Shown in pieces: positions 24,801-39,800 of a DNA stretch of 64,000 nt. A program made the position numbers and the translations under genes. Below the pieces are notes generated by a model, which was not told the origin of the DNA, made no database searches, and saw only the letters and a program-made list of their open reading frames with translations. Every line of letters begins with the position of its first letter. The stretch's first letter is position 1. Location: contig NC_134433.1 of the NCBI RefSeq assembly GCF_030867145.1, positions 8,693,216 through 8,757,215 of the forward strand. Reading direction: 5' to 3'. This DNA is from Opisthocomus hoazin (taxonomy: Eukaryota > Chordata > Aves > Opisthocomiformes > Opisthocomidae).

Positions 24801-27800
24801 TTAATATCTGGAACTCTGGTTAATGTTAGGGTGCTAGCAGGGTGATAAATGTAGCAGGTACTAACCATATACATGATCCTCCTTCAGTGAGTTACAGAAG
24901 TCTTCGTAACACTTCTCTAAATCTGTTTCACTTTTCTTTAGGTGAAAACTGCAGTTCCAGAGATCAGTATTGTTGGTATTTAGTTGCTTTCCATAACTTT
25001 TTTTTCTGTGAAAGCTACACCTTCTGTTGTTGTCAGCTTTTTAGTATGTTGCTCTGGGTTTGTTCTTTTAGGTCCGAAGAGGTGCCATTGGGGCCCAGTG
25101 TGGGCTGGTGTTTGCTTATAATAGTGCTTCGGAGAAGTTCCATGCAGAGGAACACTTCAAAAGATTTGAAAGCTATGACAAATGGAAGCTGCGGGAGTTC
25201 AAACAATTTTTAAAAAACAGGTATAGGTGGACTCTTTGTAATGAATACATGTAAAAGACATCACTGAATCACAGAATGGTAGGGGTTGGAAGGGATCTCT
25301 GTGGGTCATCTAGTCCAACCCCCCTGCCGAAACAGGATCATCTAGAGTGTGTTGCACAGGACCGCATCTGGGTGGGTTTTGAGTATCTCCAGAGAAGGAG
25401 ACTCGACAACCCCTCTGGGCAGCCTGTTCCAGTGCTCCGTCACTCTCAAAGTAAAGAAGTTCTTCATATTACTATTTTATATCATATTATATTGGATCTT
25501 GTTGCAATGCCACTTGAACTGCTGAGAATTGTTCCAAATGGCTTAAAAACTATGCATCATTTAATTGTTACTTGTTTGATTTTAATGAACCTCGATTTGG
25601 TGTGTTTGAGGAAATACGTATCTAGCTATTGTCTTCAGTGTCTTGATTTAAAGACCTGTTTAACAAGGGATAGAAGAAACTTACTACTTGAGGTGCAGGG
25701 CGCTGATAGAAGGAATAGTTTAGAGGAAGATCATAGGTTAATTGAGCTTTATTAAATTACTTTCTCAAAACTGTTGTCTAGGAGTGAGAGGAGGTTAGGG
25801 GCCATGACTAAAAAGATTTCCTTAATTTTCTTACCTTGCATGTACTAGAGTTTGGGTACGTGAAAGTTTGTGTTGCCTCTCACTCATCTTTATAGATATA
25901 ACATGCAAAAAATGCTTCGGAAACATATCAATAGCTTTGCAGTTTTTTTAAACCTTTCCTTTACAAAGTTTGTTACATTCTTTTATACATAGAAGCAGTT
26001 GTTCATGTGATGATTTGAGAGATGATGATCCTGTTGGCTGGTTTGAAGTGGAAGAAGAGTGGGATGAAGTTGATGTCAAAATGCAGCAATGCAGAATTTC
26101 CCAAGTAAGGAACCATGAAAACCCGTTGGCCCAGTCTCAATGAGCAGAGGCTCAGCTCTGTGCTTTGTTGTAATGCCAGTTGCAATAGGCATAACTTTTT
26201 TTTGTGCAAGGAGAACTGTGCTGGGTAGAGGTAAAAGATCAATGGGCTTCTAGTTAAACAAATTATTTAACTTTTGTTCTTTGAGTTATGTTCTTTTTCT
26301 CTGTATGCACACATATATAGCTGTAATTAAATGGTGCTTCAGGATCAAATTTAATGCAAAATTAAGTGATAATGCACACACCAGTGGTTTTATCATGAGG
26401 AAATATTTCTAAAAAGGATGACATGATTGGTGATTTAGTCTAATACCTAGATGGATTAACTACTGCATAGTTACAGCATTTATTTTTTCAGAGCCAGGTT
26501 CTTCAACCCTTGTTTTACGGGACAATCACTAGGCAGTTCCATCAGTTAGGTTGACTTCCTTGAGGAATGTGGGACTTCTCTGTTTTGAGAGTGGCAGAAT
26601 ATGAGGTTTGATTTGTAGTGCTTAAGTAGGAAACTTTTGCATTTAGCTTGTTTCTGGAGTCAGCTGTTGTGTAGATCCCCAGTCCTTTTTTGTACTGTGG
26701 GAATTAGCAGAAGTGGTGACACGACTGTAAGTCAACTGGGAATGTTTCTAAACCCGTCACTGCGTGCTAACACATTCTGCTGTTGTCTGTGTAACCCATA
26801 CTCACTGTCACTTATGAGTGAGTGGAGTTACCAAGCACCTTTGGATGGCAGAACTTTCTGTTCCCTTCAGCACCCCTTGATGTTCTGTCCCTCACTGTGG
26901 GCAGACTGCATAGAAGTATGCTTTCAATATTACTTACTGATCCTCTGCTTGCTTTTAAATGCTGCTAATATTTTTTTAACCTGCAGAAATGCTGTGACTA
27001 TAGAGCCAAGGAGCAGAGAATGCTCAATGAATGGAACTAGTAGTGAAATAACTAATTTTGCAGATGCTTGTAGAGGTCACAGAATGATCACTGTGACTTT
27101 TTTGGAAGTGGGGAGAGTTCAAGCTTAGCCTGAATCTCAGGCTCAGTGTTTTAAGCCGCTGGGGGTGACTGACAGAGAATAAGGCTTGCCCCCCCACCCC
27201 ACCTGCAGTTTCATTGCATATGTGCACTCATGTCTTTTAAAAGCCAAATTTGTACTAACTTTTAGAACCAAATCTTGAGTTGTGTTTATTGCCTTCTAGT
27301 ACTTGATGATAAAGTTCTTGTGCACAAGACAAGACACAGCAGAACGGCTTGGAGTTCAAGGCCTGAATGTTCTTGGGTATCTCCGGCCTATGCGAGACGA
27401 GCCCAACAGGAGCATGAACTGCTTGCAGTGCAGGAAAACTGATGATGATACAGTTTGTGGCACAACTCTTCTCCTGAAGACTCTTCATTTCACCCAGCAG
27501 CTGGCACAGGACCTGGTATTTTTGCTTCTTAGGTCTTTTAAAGTGTGTATTTACCATGCTAGAAGTAATAAGGCTATGCCAACAGTAATTGTGAATGGAT
27601 AGAGAGAAGTCTTGCTACCAGGTACTAGTAACTGTTAAAACCATGCTGTGGAGAAAAAAATGATTTCTGTAAAATAGCTTTCTGTGTATGTTTACCGAAG
27701 TTGACTAGGAATATGCTCACTTTGGGTCTAGGAGAAAGTGAAGCACCATTTTCCAGCATCAGGTTACAATGCTGGGTGAAGTACATACAACAGAGGGATG

Positions 27801-30800
27801 CTCTGCTACCTGCTAGATAATGTGGGTATTTCTGAATCAAGCATGGGGAAAAGTGCTTGGAGAGGTAGCTAGAAAAGTTGCGTCAATTAAAACATGTCCT
27901 CTTTTTATCTGAAATAATTTTGTAAATACCTAGGGTGAGACGTATACAGTTACGAGAGATGGCTGGTATGCGCTGAGGACACATGTCAAAACCATGTTTT
28001 GTTCATACAGTGCATGCCTCTGTGCCTTTTCGACTCTGATTCTGAACCATGGGCAGTCTCCTTTTGACTTTTACTTAATTTCAATCAAACCAGACGAGGT
28101 AGAATTTGTAAAGTCTTTTGATGGCTGAGGGCAGGGATGAGGCACTAGGCATCTGGAAAGAGGAGAGAGAGTCCTTGTTAGTAGCTCTGTGATGGGGAAG
28201 GTTTCATCATGAACTGTCACGTTTAGATACTGGAATATCCATGAAAGAACTTATACTGGAATTCACATTAGCTGCAAGTTTATAGGAAACTAGGCTGCTT
28301 TAAGCCAAGTGCTCAGGGACTTACTTTTTATAAACATGTTCTGTGTAGAGTTAATTTTCTAATCCTTCATTTTCTTTGCCTTTTTAAGGTTCAACAGAAG
28401 GAGAGTGGATTAAAATACAAGTCATTTTTAGATTTCACAGGCCTTGATTTGCAGCTGTTCTGGAATTTTTACAATAAACTTAACCAAAAGTAAGTAACTT
28501 CTTTGCTGTGTATTGAAGCACTAATCTGTGTGTGTATGTATAAATAAAGTGTGCTTAGTCTAGTTGCAGCAGTTTCTTCTTCCTAAACTACATCATTTCC
28601 ATAAATAACATTTTCTTACTGCTGCCATATGTTTTTTTAACTATAATGTTATATAGAAGCTGGAGATGTAGATTAATTTAGCTGGTAGCTATACTTTTTT
28701 TGGCTGTGTGCTCTCTACTCAGTGTTTTTTATCCATCTGAGAGAGCTCTTTTGCACCAAACAGATAATGCTGTGAAAGTCACTGCTTTTCTAGTTTTTGC
28801 TTCTGTTTGTTTTATGCTTTTTTACAGCCCAAGGGAAGAATGCATCTTTGCTCAAACACTGCTACTGCAGCTTCTCCAGAGCTGCTTCTCTGTACTTACT
28901 GGAGACAATAAAACTGCTAAACCTCAAGAAACTTCTCAGAGCAAAACATTTGGTCACAGAGAAGCTGCAGAAGAGCTTTACAGACATTTGTGTGAAGGTA
29001 ATTTATATGGAATATATGAACTGTTTTGTCTGTTCTGGCTTAGAAGTGTGTTACAATAGTTATAATTTGGGAAAAGATATTTATTCCTAGAGGCGAAGTC
29101 AGCTACTGTTGCTCTGTTTCTTCTTCAGGTCAGTGTGTGCTAGTGCGCCTATGACAGTGAAACTTTCCTTGACCCTGTGAAATGATTTTATAGACTTTCT
29201 GACAATATGTGGTCTGGAAACAGCTGCAACAGAAAACTTCTTTTGAATGTGTCACCTGCTTGAACCAACTGGGAATGTGATCCTTTAACTATAATGTTAC
29301 TGGGGTTCATTTATTTCTGGTATTTCATGTAAATATAAATGATCTTACAAGGAGCCTGTAAGGTTTTCAGAAATACAGGGAAGCTTCTGGAGCCAGTGGA
29401 GAGAATGGGAATTACACGTTAGATTTCAGTGGAAGTAGGATGGTACCCTCTTTATTCAAGTACTTTTTTGTTAATTACCTAACAGTCTCCTGAAAAGCAA
29501 GCTAGAGATAAACCAGTTTATATGGAATTTGTCACATCTTGAAAACCTTATTGGATTTGATAGTTGTCAAGTCTTAAAATTCCTAGATTTAATTTACTCA
29601 ATAAACAAATATATATATGTAGAAAAATCTTTCTTGCTAGACATCGAAAGTTTCCCCTCACTTGCTATGTGTGTAATGGGGTTGCGAGGAATCGAAGTTC
29701 TGTAAAATAACACATTTAATTGAATTATGCCTCTAGCATGTTAGATGGAGTATTAATTTGAACTTGTAATTTTGTTTCCTTTTTGTATGAGCAGTAGTGG
29801 ATATGGGGGACAGTAACTTCATGCCAATGAAAATGCTGAAAGAGGAAGTTAAGAACACCTTACTTAGTGGAGCAGCAATCTTTTTCCCGGATAGACAGAC
29901 TAGGCGACACCAGCTCTTCACTATGATGGTAAGCCATGAAATGAGAAATTGATTGTTTAGTACCTGCTTTATTTATGCAGAAAATAGGACAAATCTGAGT
30001 TCTTGTTGTCAAATATTGCATATTTTGTCCCATTAAAGTAAAAACATTTTTTTTTCTTTGCCTCTTTTTAGCCTCCCGCTTCTCTCTCTCTGCAGTTTAT
30101 TTAAAGAAAGAGAAGTTAACCCTGTCTTTCTTACCAAAAATGAATAGTAGACCGCAGAAATTATAATTCTTTCTCACAGAGGAGGGAAACAGAACATACC
30201 ATAAAAATAAATCTTTTTCTTTTTTCTAGAAAAATATCACAGAGCAAGAACATAAGCAATCTGTACATCTTGCCTTCAGATCCTTGTGTACTCATTTTAG
30301 GTAAGGGGTCTTGAAATTGAAAATAATTGTCTGATAACCACCATCTGTTAATAAATCCATACTTACTGCTTTTTAGAAATGTTATTACTCTGGAAAATAA
30401 CTCTCAAAAATAAGCAATGGCCTTTGATTTAAAAAGGAGAATACTGCTACTTAATATGCTTATTAACTGAATAGCTATATAAAACATTGTCCAAGGATAA
30501 CAGGTGGTGCTGAAATCACAGTATACTGCTTATAGGCCTGTCCTAGACTGTCTTCCAATTTTTTAACTGATTCTTTGTCCATGGTGATGGTTGGTATTGA
30601 TTTAATCAGTTTGGAGTCATCAGAACCCAAACACTTTTGATTTTTGTAGTAAAGATGCAATAGGATCCCTACAGATATGTGACAAGGATAATTTAATTTG
30701 TATTTTGGAACTGTGCCACTTGTTGGCTAGTAAGAAGATCTTTGTTTTGTAGTGATCAAGATCCTGGTGGCCTCTTATTATTACCAGAGAAAGGAGTTTC

Positions 30801-33800
30801 TGCAAATTTTGACATAAGTGAAGTGCTGTCAGTCATGGATACCCTGCTGCTAGTGGCAGCAAGAGAGGTAATTCTCCTTGCACTGTTTCTCTTCCTGCGT
30901 CTTTGCTGTGATTTTTGTATGCATTCAAACACAACTGCATGCCCGAGATGTATGCTAAAGAGCTAGCATTCCTGTTCTGCTGGGTAAAACTACTCATGGC
31001 TGTCCAAGTCTGTAGGGTTAGGTTTTCCAACCGATTGAAATATTTTCCTTTAAGCATTAACATTTCATAATAGTAGAGTAAGGAATGTAGAAGATGAAGA
31101 ATTTTTCTATAACGTTGGAAAGACTTTATGGCACCCTGTCAACTCTAGGAAACAGAAGTAATCATCCCATATTGAGAGGTTAGAATCGGTCATGCCACTA
31201 GGGGAGGTGTAAATGGAGGAGGGTCGTTTACATATGCAGAAAAAATGTGCTGAGAACATTGAGTGACTCATATGTAGCTATTCCTACTTGAAATTGCGAT
31301 TTATCAAAACCAAATACATGAGTTGCTTCATGGTGTTATCTGCTGCTTGTCAGCTGCATTTAATCTTTTTTGTGGGGTGAGTGGGATGATCATGTCCATC
31401 ACAGTTTACTTATTACATATTGTGTGTCATTCTGCAGCAGAAGAGGATATCTTTTTGTTACATTCTTTATTTTTCAGTGTGAGATGATGATGCTGGATGT
31501 TGCACAGCAAGAGAGCGGCACAGTCTTGTCTTCCTTATTCTGGTCTGTTCAAGGTAGCCTCCTTTCATGGTGCTACCTGCAACTTAAGGGTAGCGATAAT
31601 TCAACCAAGGATCTTGCTGTAGAAATACTTAAAAACTGTAAGTGCTGGGATTGAATACAGAATTAGATGTGGTGTAATACAGTACTTTAAAATGTGATTT
31701 TGCAAATTGCAGTGTAATAAGCATTCACCAGTGGTTGCCTGAGGCATACTTGTAACTGTCATAGCATTTCTAATATCTCTAGGAAGGAATTTGTAGGCAT
31801 ATTGAGCAACTTAGGATTTTAACCATACCAATAATTTTATGTTGGGAGAATCTTCAGAAAACATTTCAGTAAGTTTTGGGTGTCAAATACTGGGGAAAAA
31901 AGTACTGTTACAGCATTATGTTTGAACATATTGGTTTCTTTAGATTTCCCTTATTTTGATAAGCTCCTCTATGGTGATATATGTTTTCCTAGATGATTGT
32001 AATAGCAAGAAGAAAGGAACTTAAGAAGCTGGATACTTCTAAGGGGGGTTTTGCTATGGGATTTTTTAGTTGAACTCTTTTTTTTTTTTTAATGCAGCAG
32101 CTCAGTATTGAGTAGTTAATTGGGCCAAGTACTTAATGGAGATGTAATTTTAAGTGAAATTACTTCACATTTGTTATTTTTGTATAAAGAAGTTTGTTGT
32201 GTTCCTGTCTTACCTTTTGAAATGGAGTAGGTCTGTAGCTAAAAATTACTAGCCTCATTTGTACTTAAGCTGCACATAAGTTTACACAGAGAGGAGGCTA
32301 TTTGGTACACTGAGATTGTTTCAACAAACTTGACGTGTTTGGCTAAACTACTCATCACTTTTTTTTTAATGTCATTGATAAACATGACTTGTTTCCACAA
32401 TAGAAATATCACAGAAAACTTCTCTGAACTGTTTTCACTCTTGAGTGTCACTGCCTTGGGGCAGCAGATGCCTTTCCTGCTGTCTGTCGTCTTGTACACA
32501 TCACCATGCACTTAAGTGTTTGATAAAGCAGGTTGTGGTAGCAAATCCATAAGGTGGCTATTAAGGGTTTTTTTTCTCTTTAGATGTGGGCCAGTTCCTG
32601 TCAAATATCAGAACGATTTTGCAGTCACTTTTATCTCAATATAGTGGCAAAACAATAGTAGAAAAAATAAGTAACTCTGTCTTTGCTATGGCAACTCGTC
32701 AGCTGGTAAGTGAACATCGGGATTTTGTACTATTCCCAGGCAGCATGGCTATGAGTACATGCATTTTCATGAGACCTGTGTTTTCTCCTAGGTCATCTTC
32801 TTGTTGGATTTTTGCACTTTAGACATTCCGTACTGTACTCTGCTACAGGGTTTCAGCACTTTGATAGAACCACTGAAGAGCCTTTGCAGTGAGCCTCATA
32901 AGGTAACTAAAGATACAGGCACTATTATGTACAGTGAAGCGTGAAGCAAAAGCAAAATTGCTGGAAGGACATAGAAAACTTAGGTGATTCTATTGCTGAA
33001 TGTTTGAAAGGAGCTGGAAATCTTCTAACAGCGTGATGTGTGTAATGAAGTATTGAGTGAAGAACTAGCAATATATCTGTGCTGATATGGAAGATGAGCA
33101 AAGTGACCAGAAAGTGCAACCAGAATGAGAAGCCTAGAAGGTAGATAGGAAGGAGGGATTCTTAGGATGAAAGAGGAAAATAAATTAAAAATAGTACGTG
33201 CTTAACATTATTTAGCTTCATTGCTTGTGATGGTGCAAATAAAGTCTGGATGTCTGTGGTGTAGATGTTTAAATCTGCATTAGTCATCCAGACTCTTGTT
33301 GTTATCACTGGAGACTTGTAGACTCTTCTGGGGTGAGGCTGTCTCCTGCCCTGGTAGACTACATGAATTTTCCATCTTTACCATTATTATCAAGGGTGTC
33401 TTTATAACTAGTTCAGGTGTAGATCAGTGCTGTAAACTCTTAAATGCCACATTGTATGTACACCTGGCAACTTGAAAATATAGACACAAAAATCTAGTGT
33501 GGTAGTTTTATTTTTTTAAATGCTTTACATTTGTATCTCAGGAGAGCATTTTTGTTCTACAGATGGAAATGGAAAGCTGGCAGCAGGAACAGCCCGTAGT
33601 ATTGCGGACGTGGACAATGGAATCGCCTCATAACTATGACAATAATTGCCATGAGGTCTCAGTCTTCCTATGTCATGGGGCAACTTACTTTGAGGTGGAA
33701 TTTGATGAAAAATGTGAAACTGAAAGGAGGTAATTTAGTCTTGTGCTGTATAAGATTCCAGTATTCATTTGCAGAGGGGAAGTTTGTGTTTTGATGTACA

Positions 33801-36800
33801 AGGAGTACTTCTTGCACTCCAAGCATGCCATGACAGTTTCTTCATTGTCCTGTGTAATATGCAGTGTGTTATTTTGGATGACTTCACATGCTGAAAGCCA
33901 CTTCTCCTGGCAAATGTACAGACATGCGGTTTGTATGAATTTTGCTTCCTTTGGCCTTGATCTGTTTTGTAATATTGCTGTGACCACCACAGAGTTTGCT
34001 TTTGGTATTTATTTTGCTCTCTTTAGGCAAAACTGTTGACTTGGTTTCTCTTGGTAGCATATCAAGCTGCTGCTTAGTTAAGGCACATGCCAGATGTTAA
34101 AATTAGCACCCATTACCAATTCTGAAGGGTTGGGAAGGTTCTGCAATGAAGCAGGTCTGTGTTTGCTGGGAGTATTGCATTGAAATATGAAATAAATTCA
34201 TTAGCAGTCACATGAAGCAATGCAGGTGTGGTTCAGAAAGATGTGACAGGATGCTCTGAGATTAAGCACTTGTGGAAATCCAAAAGCAAATGTTTTCCCC
34301 CAAAATTTAAAAAGTAAATTTGAAGTAATGAGTTGCAATTTTCACAGGTATGATTACCTGGAGTTTACAGATGCCAGAGGTGCAAAAACTCGTTACGATA
34401 CAAAGGTTGGCACTGAGAAGTGGCCTAAGGTGAGCACCTTTAAAATTCTGAACCAAGTGGTATACCCAGTCTTAGGAAATTCTTATGGAAAAGCTATTGT
34501 CTGAAAGCGTGTGTGCTTCCATGTGTGTGTCTGTTTATTCGCTCTCAAAGGTGAGGGGCAGGAGGTTGGGAAGAAAGTCTGCAGTGATGCAAATAAAAGG
34601 AGTGAATGAGTAAAGAATCCCTCTTTGTTGCTGTTATCAAAGGAGTAGTCAGTCAAAATGAAAAGTAATAAACGTGTCTAGCTAGCAGTAACTACACGGG
34701 TAAAACTTACTCGTTGACACTCTGCCCTCACATTTTATTACATTGTGAGACAAGCACAGTGCTTGCTGCAGCTACGCTCTTTCTTCAGTGACACCTACTC
34801 GAATGGGATGCTTCTCTATTGTTTTATGGCTCTGACTTCTAAAGCTCAATCATCTATGAAATTTCTCATTAAGCTATTGAATAGAAATTTTATCTGCTTA
34901 GTGTGGTGGGTTTCACATTCAGATGGTGGGGGAAATTAGACCTGTTATGGACAGAATGTAATACTCAAAAGCCACAGTTGCTGAAGGAAATTCATTACCC
35001 TGAAACGTCTTCCTGTCATGTACATTTGGCAAAATGACTGTTTTGTTGCTCTGTAGAAAGTGACCTTTAAGGCTGGCCCACGGCTGCAGTTTCTCTTTCA
35101 CTCTGACAGCAGTAATAATGAGTGGGGCTACAAGTTTTCCGTCACTGCTTATGGCCTACCAGATGTTGCTGTTTCGTGGGGCTTGGATTTACAGCTTCTT
35201 GTATCCCGGTTGATGGGGCGCTTGGCTTCCCGAAGTATGGCACTGAAATCTCAAAGAGGTGAGTGCGCTTAATAGCTCCAGAAGTTGTGGAGTCATGTAA
35301 AGAGAAGATACAAGGACCTTGTGTTTGGAATCCCCTGTGAAAGAAAAGTTTCTTCTGTATTTCCCTCCTAACTGAAGATGGAAGACTTGCTGTATTGCTG
35401 CTTAATGACGTTTGGTCATTGAGTGGTATCCATTTTTTGTGGCACCTGCAGCAATCCTGACTGCTGTTTTGCGGGATGACTATGAAAGTGTCCCAGGGAT
35501 CACTGTGATTTTTTTATAACAGTCAGAACACACTAAGCTGAATTACATTTATGAATAATATCGGAGTTTGCCCAAACAAATGAAGTTTGTCTAACTGCAG
35601 AAGTAAAGCACACTCAGGGTTTAGGCCACTGAAGATAAATAAAATATGAAATGTGAGATGGGTGCCATTTAAAAAAAAAAAAAAAAAAAAAAAAGTTGTT
35701 TGTTCTTTAGTTTCAAAACCAGAACACTTTTAGCTAGCTTCCTAAGTCTGAATTCATTCACTGTTTTGGAGAAATTAAACACAGAGTTCTTACTGCAATC
35801 AGGTGATGAGTACTTACCTTGGAAAACTGGGCAGGTATTTTACCTGTGGATTTAGGGAACTAATTGAAGTGTTCTTATGGAATATTTGTCTCCTTTGTTA
35901 ATTATGATCTTTCTTACATATAGCAAATTATTATGTCTTTTGTAGGAGAAAAAGCTTTTAAACTCTGTTGCAAGTTGTTTGAGAATTTCTGTGGATATAA
36001 GTACAACAAAAATGTTGAAGTTGAAGTCCTTCCGTAGTGTAACGTATTGTCACTACAAGATATTGATGCTGTCATTAGAGAAAGGGTACATTGGTTTTCT
36101 GCACCACATTAGAGAAACAGAAGTCAGAGAATGTTGTTAAATTACTTGTTCAGTGTATTTGCATTACCCCTCCCCGCATGTTTAACACTTATTATTTTCA
36201 TTAATCTGAAAAATGAACAAAAATATTTAGTAACTGAAGTGTCTGTTCTGAATTTCTTGCAGAACTAGGTAGTGAAGCAGACTTGCCTCCTTTGAAAGTA
36301 ACATCAGTTCTTAATTCTCCTCTGTGGAAACCTGTCTTCAGGCATCAGATGTATCCTGAGGCATGCCCAGGAGCCAGGCAAAGCAGCAGGCTGCACCAAG
36401 ATAAAAAAGAGGTACTCGCACCACTGCTTTTGTTTCATTGGCATGAAATCCCTATGTATCACACAGTTTCATTCAGACTTAATTATTGATATGTCCTTAA
36501 GTATGTGCTGGTGTATATGCTTAAGTATATACTGCAAGTTGGCTTAATTGTACAAAGGAGCTGCAACAATTTTTCAGCTAATATTAAATGTTCTCTAACA
36601 TTCTTTCCAGGCTAGGAGCTCTCACCAAGATGACTGCCGTAACTTTCTTATCGACTTTGCAAAATCAGATCCTGCCCAGGACTTCAGTGGGCAAAAATCT
36701 GAACTATTCAAAGGACTTATACAGGCATGTAAAAAACAGACCCCAAAGACAGATATAGTTGCTGGTTCTACTGTTGATCAAGCTGTGAACTCAACATTTG

Positions 36801-39800
36801 CTGCTTTGGTGTATCTCACTCCAGATTTATATGAGAAGCTTCAAAAATATGGTAACTCTAATACTAGACTATCTTAATAATGAAGACTTAACATTTGTAA
36901 AAGGCTATCTTATAGATCATTCTATAAAGTCTGAAAAAGCAGTTTAGTGTGGCAATTTCTAAAAACATGTTCTGTATAAAAGGTCATCATTTAGGTAGAC
37001 TAGGTAAGCCTGATCTCTAGAGTGTTTATTTTTTATTACCATGTGCTTTTATCTTCAAAACTCTGTCCAAATATTAATAACCATCATAAGCTACTGACTA
37101 AGCCTTGTCAGGATGTACTGAAAGAGAGTAGTGGTGTCCTCTGGGGTTTTAATTCAGAACAGTGTGGCTCCCGGTGATTAGTGGTTCTTGTGTCACTTTC
37201 CACTCTCATTGTGTCTTTTCTAAAAAGCCAGCACCAGTTTATATATGTTTTTAAATTTTGGGGGTGGAGGAGGTTTGAATTACCTCCCAAATTGTTACAC
37301 TGTGGAAACTAAGCTTGGCATCCTCAAAATATGTTTTTTTTTTTAATAAAAAGTAATATTTTGCTTTTGACTTTTATAAAGTCCATTGTATTATACTTTA
37401 TATATTTTCAGTAGGTAAAATTAACAACTTTTTAACTTACACCATCCTTCTATTAAGCTTATTGATATGTTTAAAATTCTGGATAATAAGGTGTTACTTG
37501 GTTTTGAAGGGTTTCGTTTTAGGCTTTCACTTTCTGTCACAATTTTGAAGCTAAACATCTTACATTTTGAGCTATAAAGTTATGGGTAAGAATGATTGAC
37601 GCAAAGACTGACTTCATGACTAAAGTGGTTATTGCTTTTAGTCATTTTGTCTGTGTCTGACAGTTGATCTAATTTTCTGAGTAAGATTGAAGACTGGTAG
37701 CTCAGGAAAATATTCATGAGTGGAGGAGATATCCATCCTACTATTATGTTAATAGCTTCATCTGTCACTCTTGCTGGGGCAGACTAATTTTGGGACCCAT
37801 ATTGACCTGTGCCATGTGAAGTATGTACAAGTAGTGCTGAAAAGCAGAAGGGTAAAAAAAAATTTAGGGAATGGGAGAGGGAAGACCCTGCATAGAAATG
37901 TCTTTCTCCGTAGTCATTGTCAAGCCAATTTTGATGGAAACTGTTTTGTCTTTAATGTCTGCAAATTGATCTTGAAAGTCCATTCTAGAATTTCATAGCA
38001 TAAAACAAATGGGAAAAAAATTGATAACTAAATACATCTGTAGAGCTTTAAGTTAATACTAAGCATTCTTGATTATTCTGATATCAGTTTGCATTAGGGA
38101 TATTTGCATGTATAGGGAAAGGTTTTTATTTTCTATGACTGCAGGCATCAATTTTGGGAAGAGACGAGAAAGATAATCGTAATTTAACTTTGCAAATAAC
38201 TCTGTCAAGGTGCAGTTCATGTATTTAAGGTGTATGAAAGTTGGCAGGTTTTATTCGCGGTTTTTCTTACAGGCACAATTCCAAGTATTGACTAAGAGAC
38301 GAAGGGAAGGCTCTAGCATAGTTTTAGTTAAGTAGTCAAGTTGTGTAAAAAATGGAGCTGTAAATAAACAGGACTCTTCTTTCTCTTATTTCCAGTCAAC
38401 AGTGGAGGCAAGGCGCCTTTGAGCGATGAGTTTGCACAAGTATATTCCCTGGCTGATTCAATTAGAATATGGATGGTAAGATCACTCAGGAGGATATCTA
38501 TTAATGTCATTTACCTTAATATTTTACAATGCAATGTTATGGAGTAGGGTGGAACCATATTTTCCTTCAGTGATTCTAGGTCAACTGTTTTCACTTAGGA
38601 AGAACGTATATTCACTTCTAAACTTTGAACTTCAACATTTAAAGGCATTCTTACGTTCCCCTCCTTCCCTCAGCCCCAGATGTGTCATCATGAGTATTTG
38701 GGACTGAATTTGACTCAAAATCAGTTATATTTGTGTTATTTTTTCGGCAAGAATGTGTGTTGTTAGTTAGGAAGATTCTTACATAGCAGTTGGAGTTCCT
38801 TTGAAAGAAATCTGCCTTAAACATTGTTCTTGCAGTAATGCAGTGCTAACGGAAAAGGCAATAATTGCTTATTTGATAAGCAAGTAACTTGCTTCAGTTC
38901 AGAGTATGTTTTTTTCATGTAATTTTCCTTGAAACATAAGCCTCATGTCAATAGCTGGTGTCATCAGCTCACAGCGTAGTGAGAGATGTCTGCATCATCC
39001 CCTGCAGCTGCAGAGAGACAAAATTGATTTAGATTTTGCTGGTCTGCAGGAGATTCTAAATGTTAACGACTGTGTGGCCTTCAAGAACAGCTATTTCAGT
39101 CTATAGCCTGCTTTTCTGCTACTCTTGTGAGCCCTGCAGATGTGGGCCAGCCAAATTGACTGCGCTAGTATTTTGTGACCTCCTCTCTCCTCTTTCCTGC
39201 CTGCAAGAGTTCGTGGCTGCTTGATACACTAGAGGTGCAGTGAGTGCAGATGCATGTTAAGATGAGTAATTGCATTGTCCCTGTTGCGTGGCAGGTGACG
39301 TTTGCATCTGACAGTACTCGCTGGCTCCATGACATGATGCTTTTGGAGAATTTTGTCTCGTGGCTAGATACATATCTTTTCCGGAGCGGTGGGGTAAAAG
39401 GGAAGTCTTCTTTTGCTTGGAGGGCTGATGCACATCCAGTCACAAGACAGGGAAGGATCTCAGCCTACAAACCTTGAGCATCTCTCAGTATGAGACTGTG
39501 TTACCTGCTCTTTTGTTATCTACTCTATCTGGTAGTTTAGGTACTGCTCTTTTAGACTGCTGGGTGTTTTGTTCTGCAGTAGGGAATGGTAAATACTGTC
39601 GTGTGTTCCTGAGATTAAATTCCTTTAATGTGATGCAGTCTTTGTACTGCTTTGCTATGTAGATATACAGGGGTAGTCATATTTTAACTATTTTAACATC
39701 CTGTCTACAGTTGGAAATGAAGCAGAAATCCCTGATGGGTAGGGGAAATGATACTGAGGAGAAGCAGAACGCAGAAGCGAGTGAGGTGAACCCAGAAACT

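Noticed and set aside
26637..27128. 163-codon plus-strand frame in ZZEF1 intron 12
   Set aside because: Cys/Leu-rich with no recognisable domain, and not bounded by useful splice sites.
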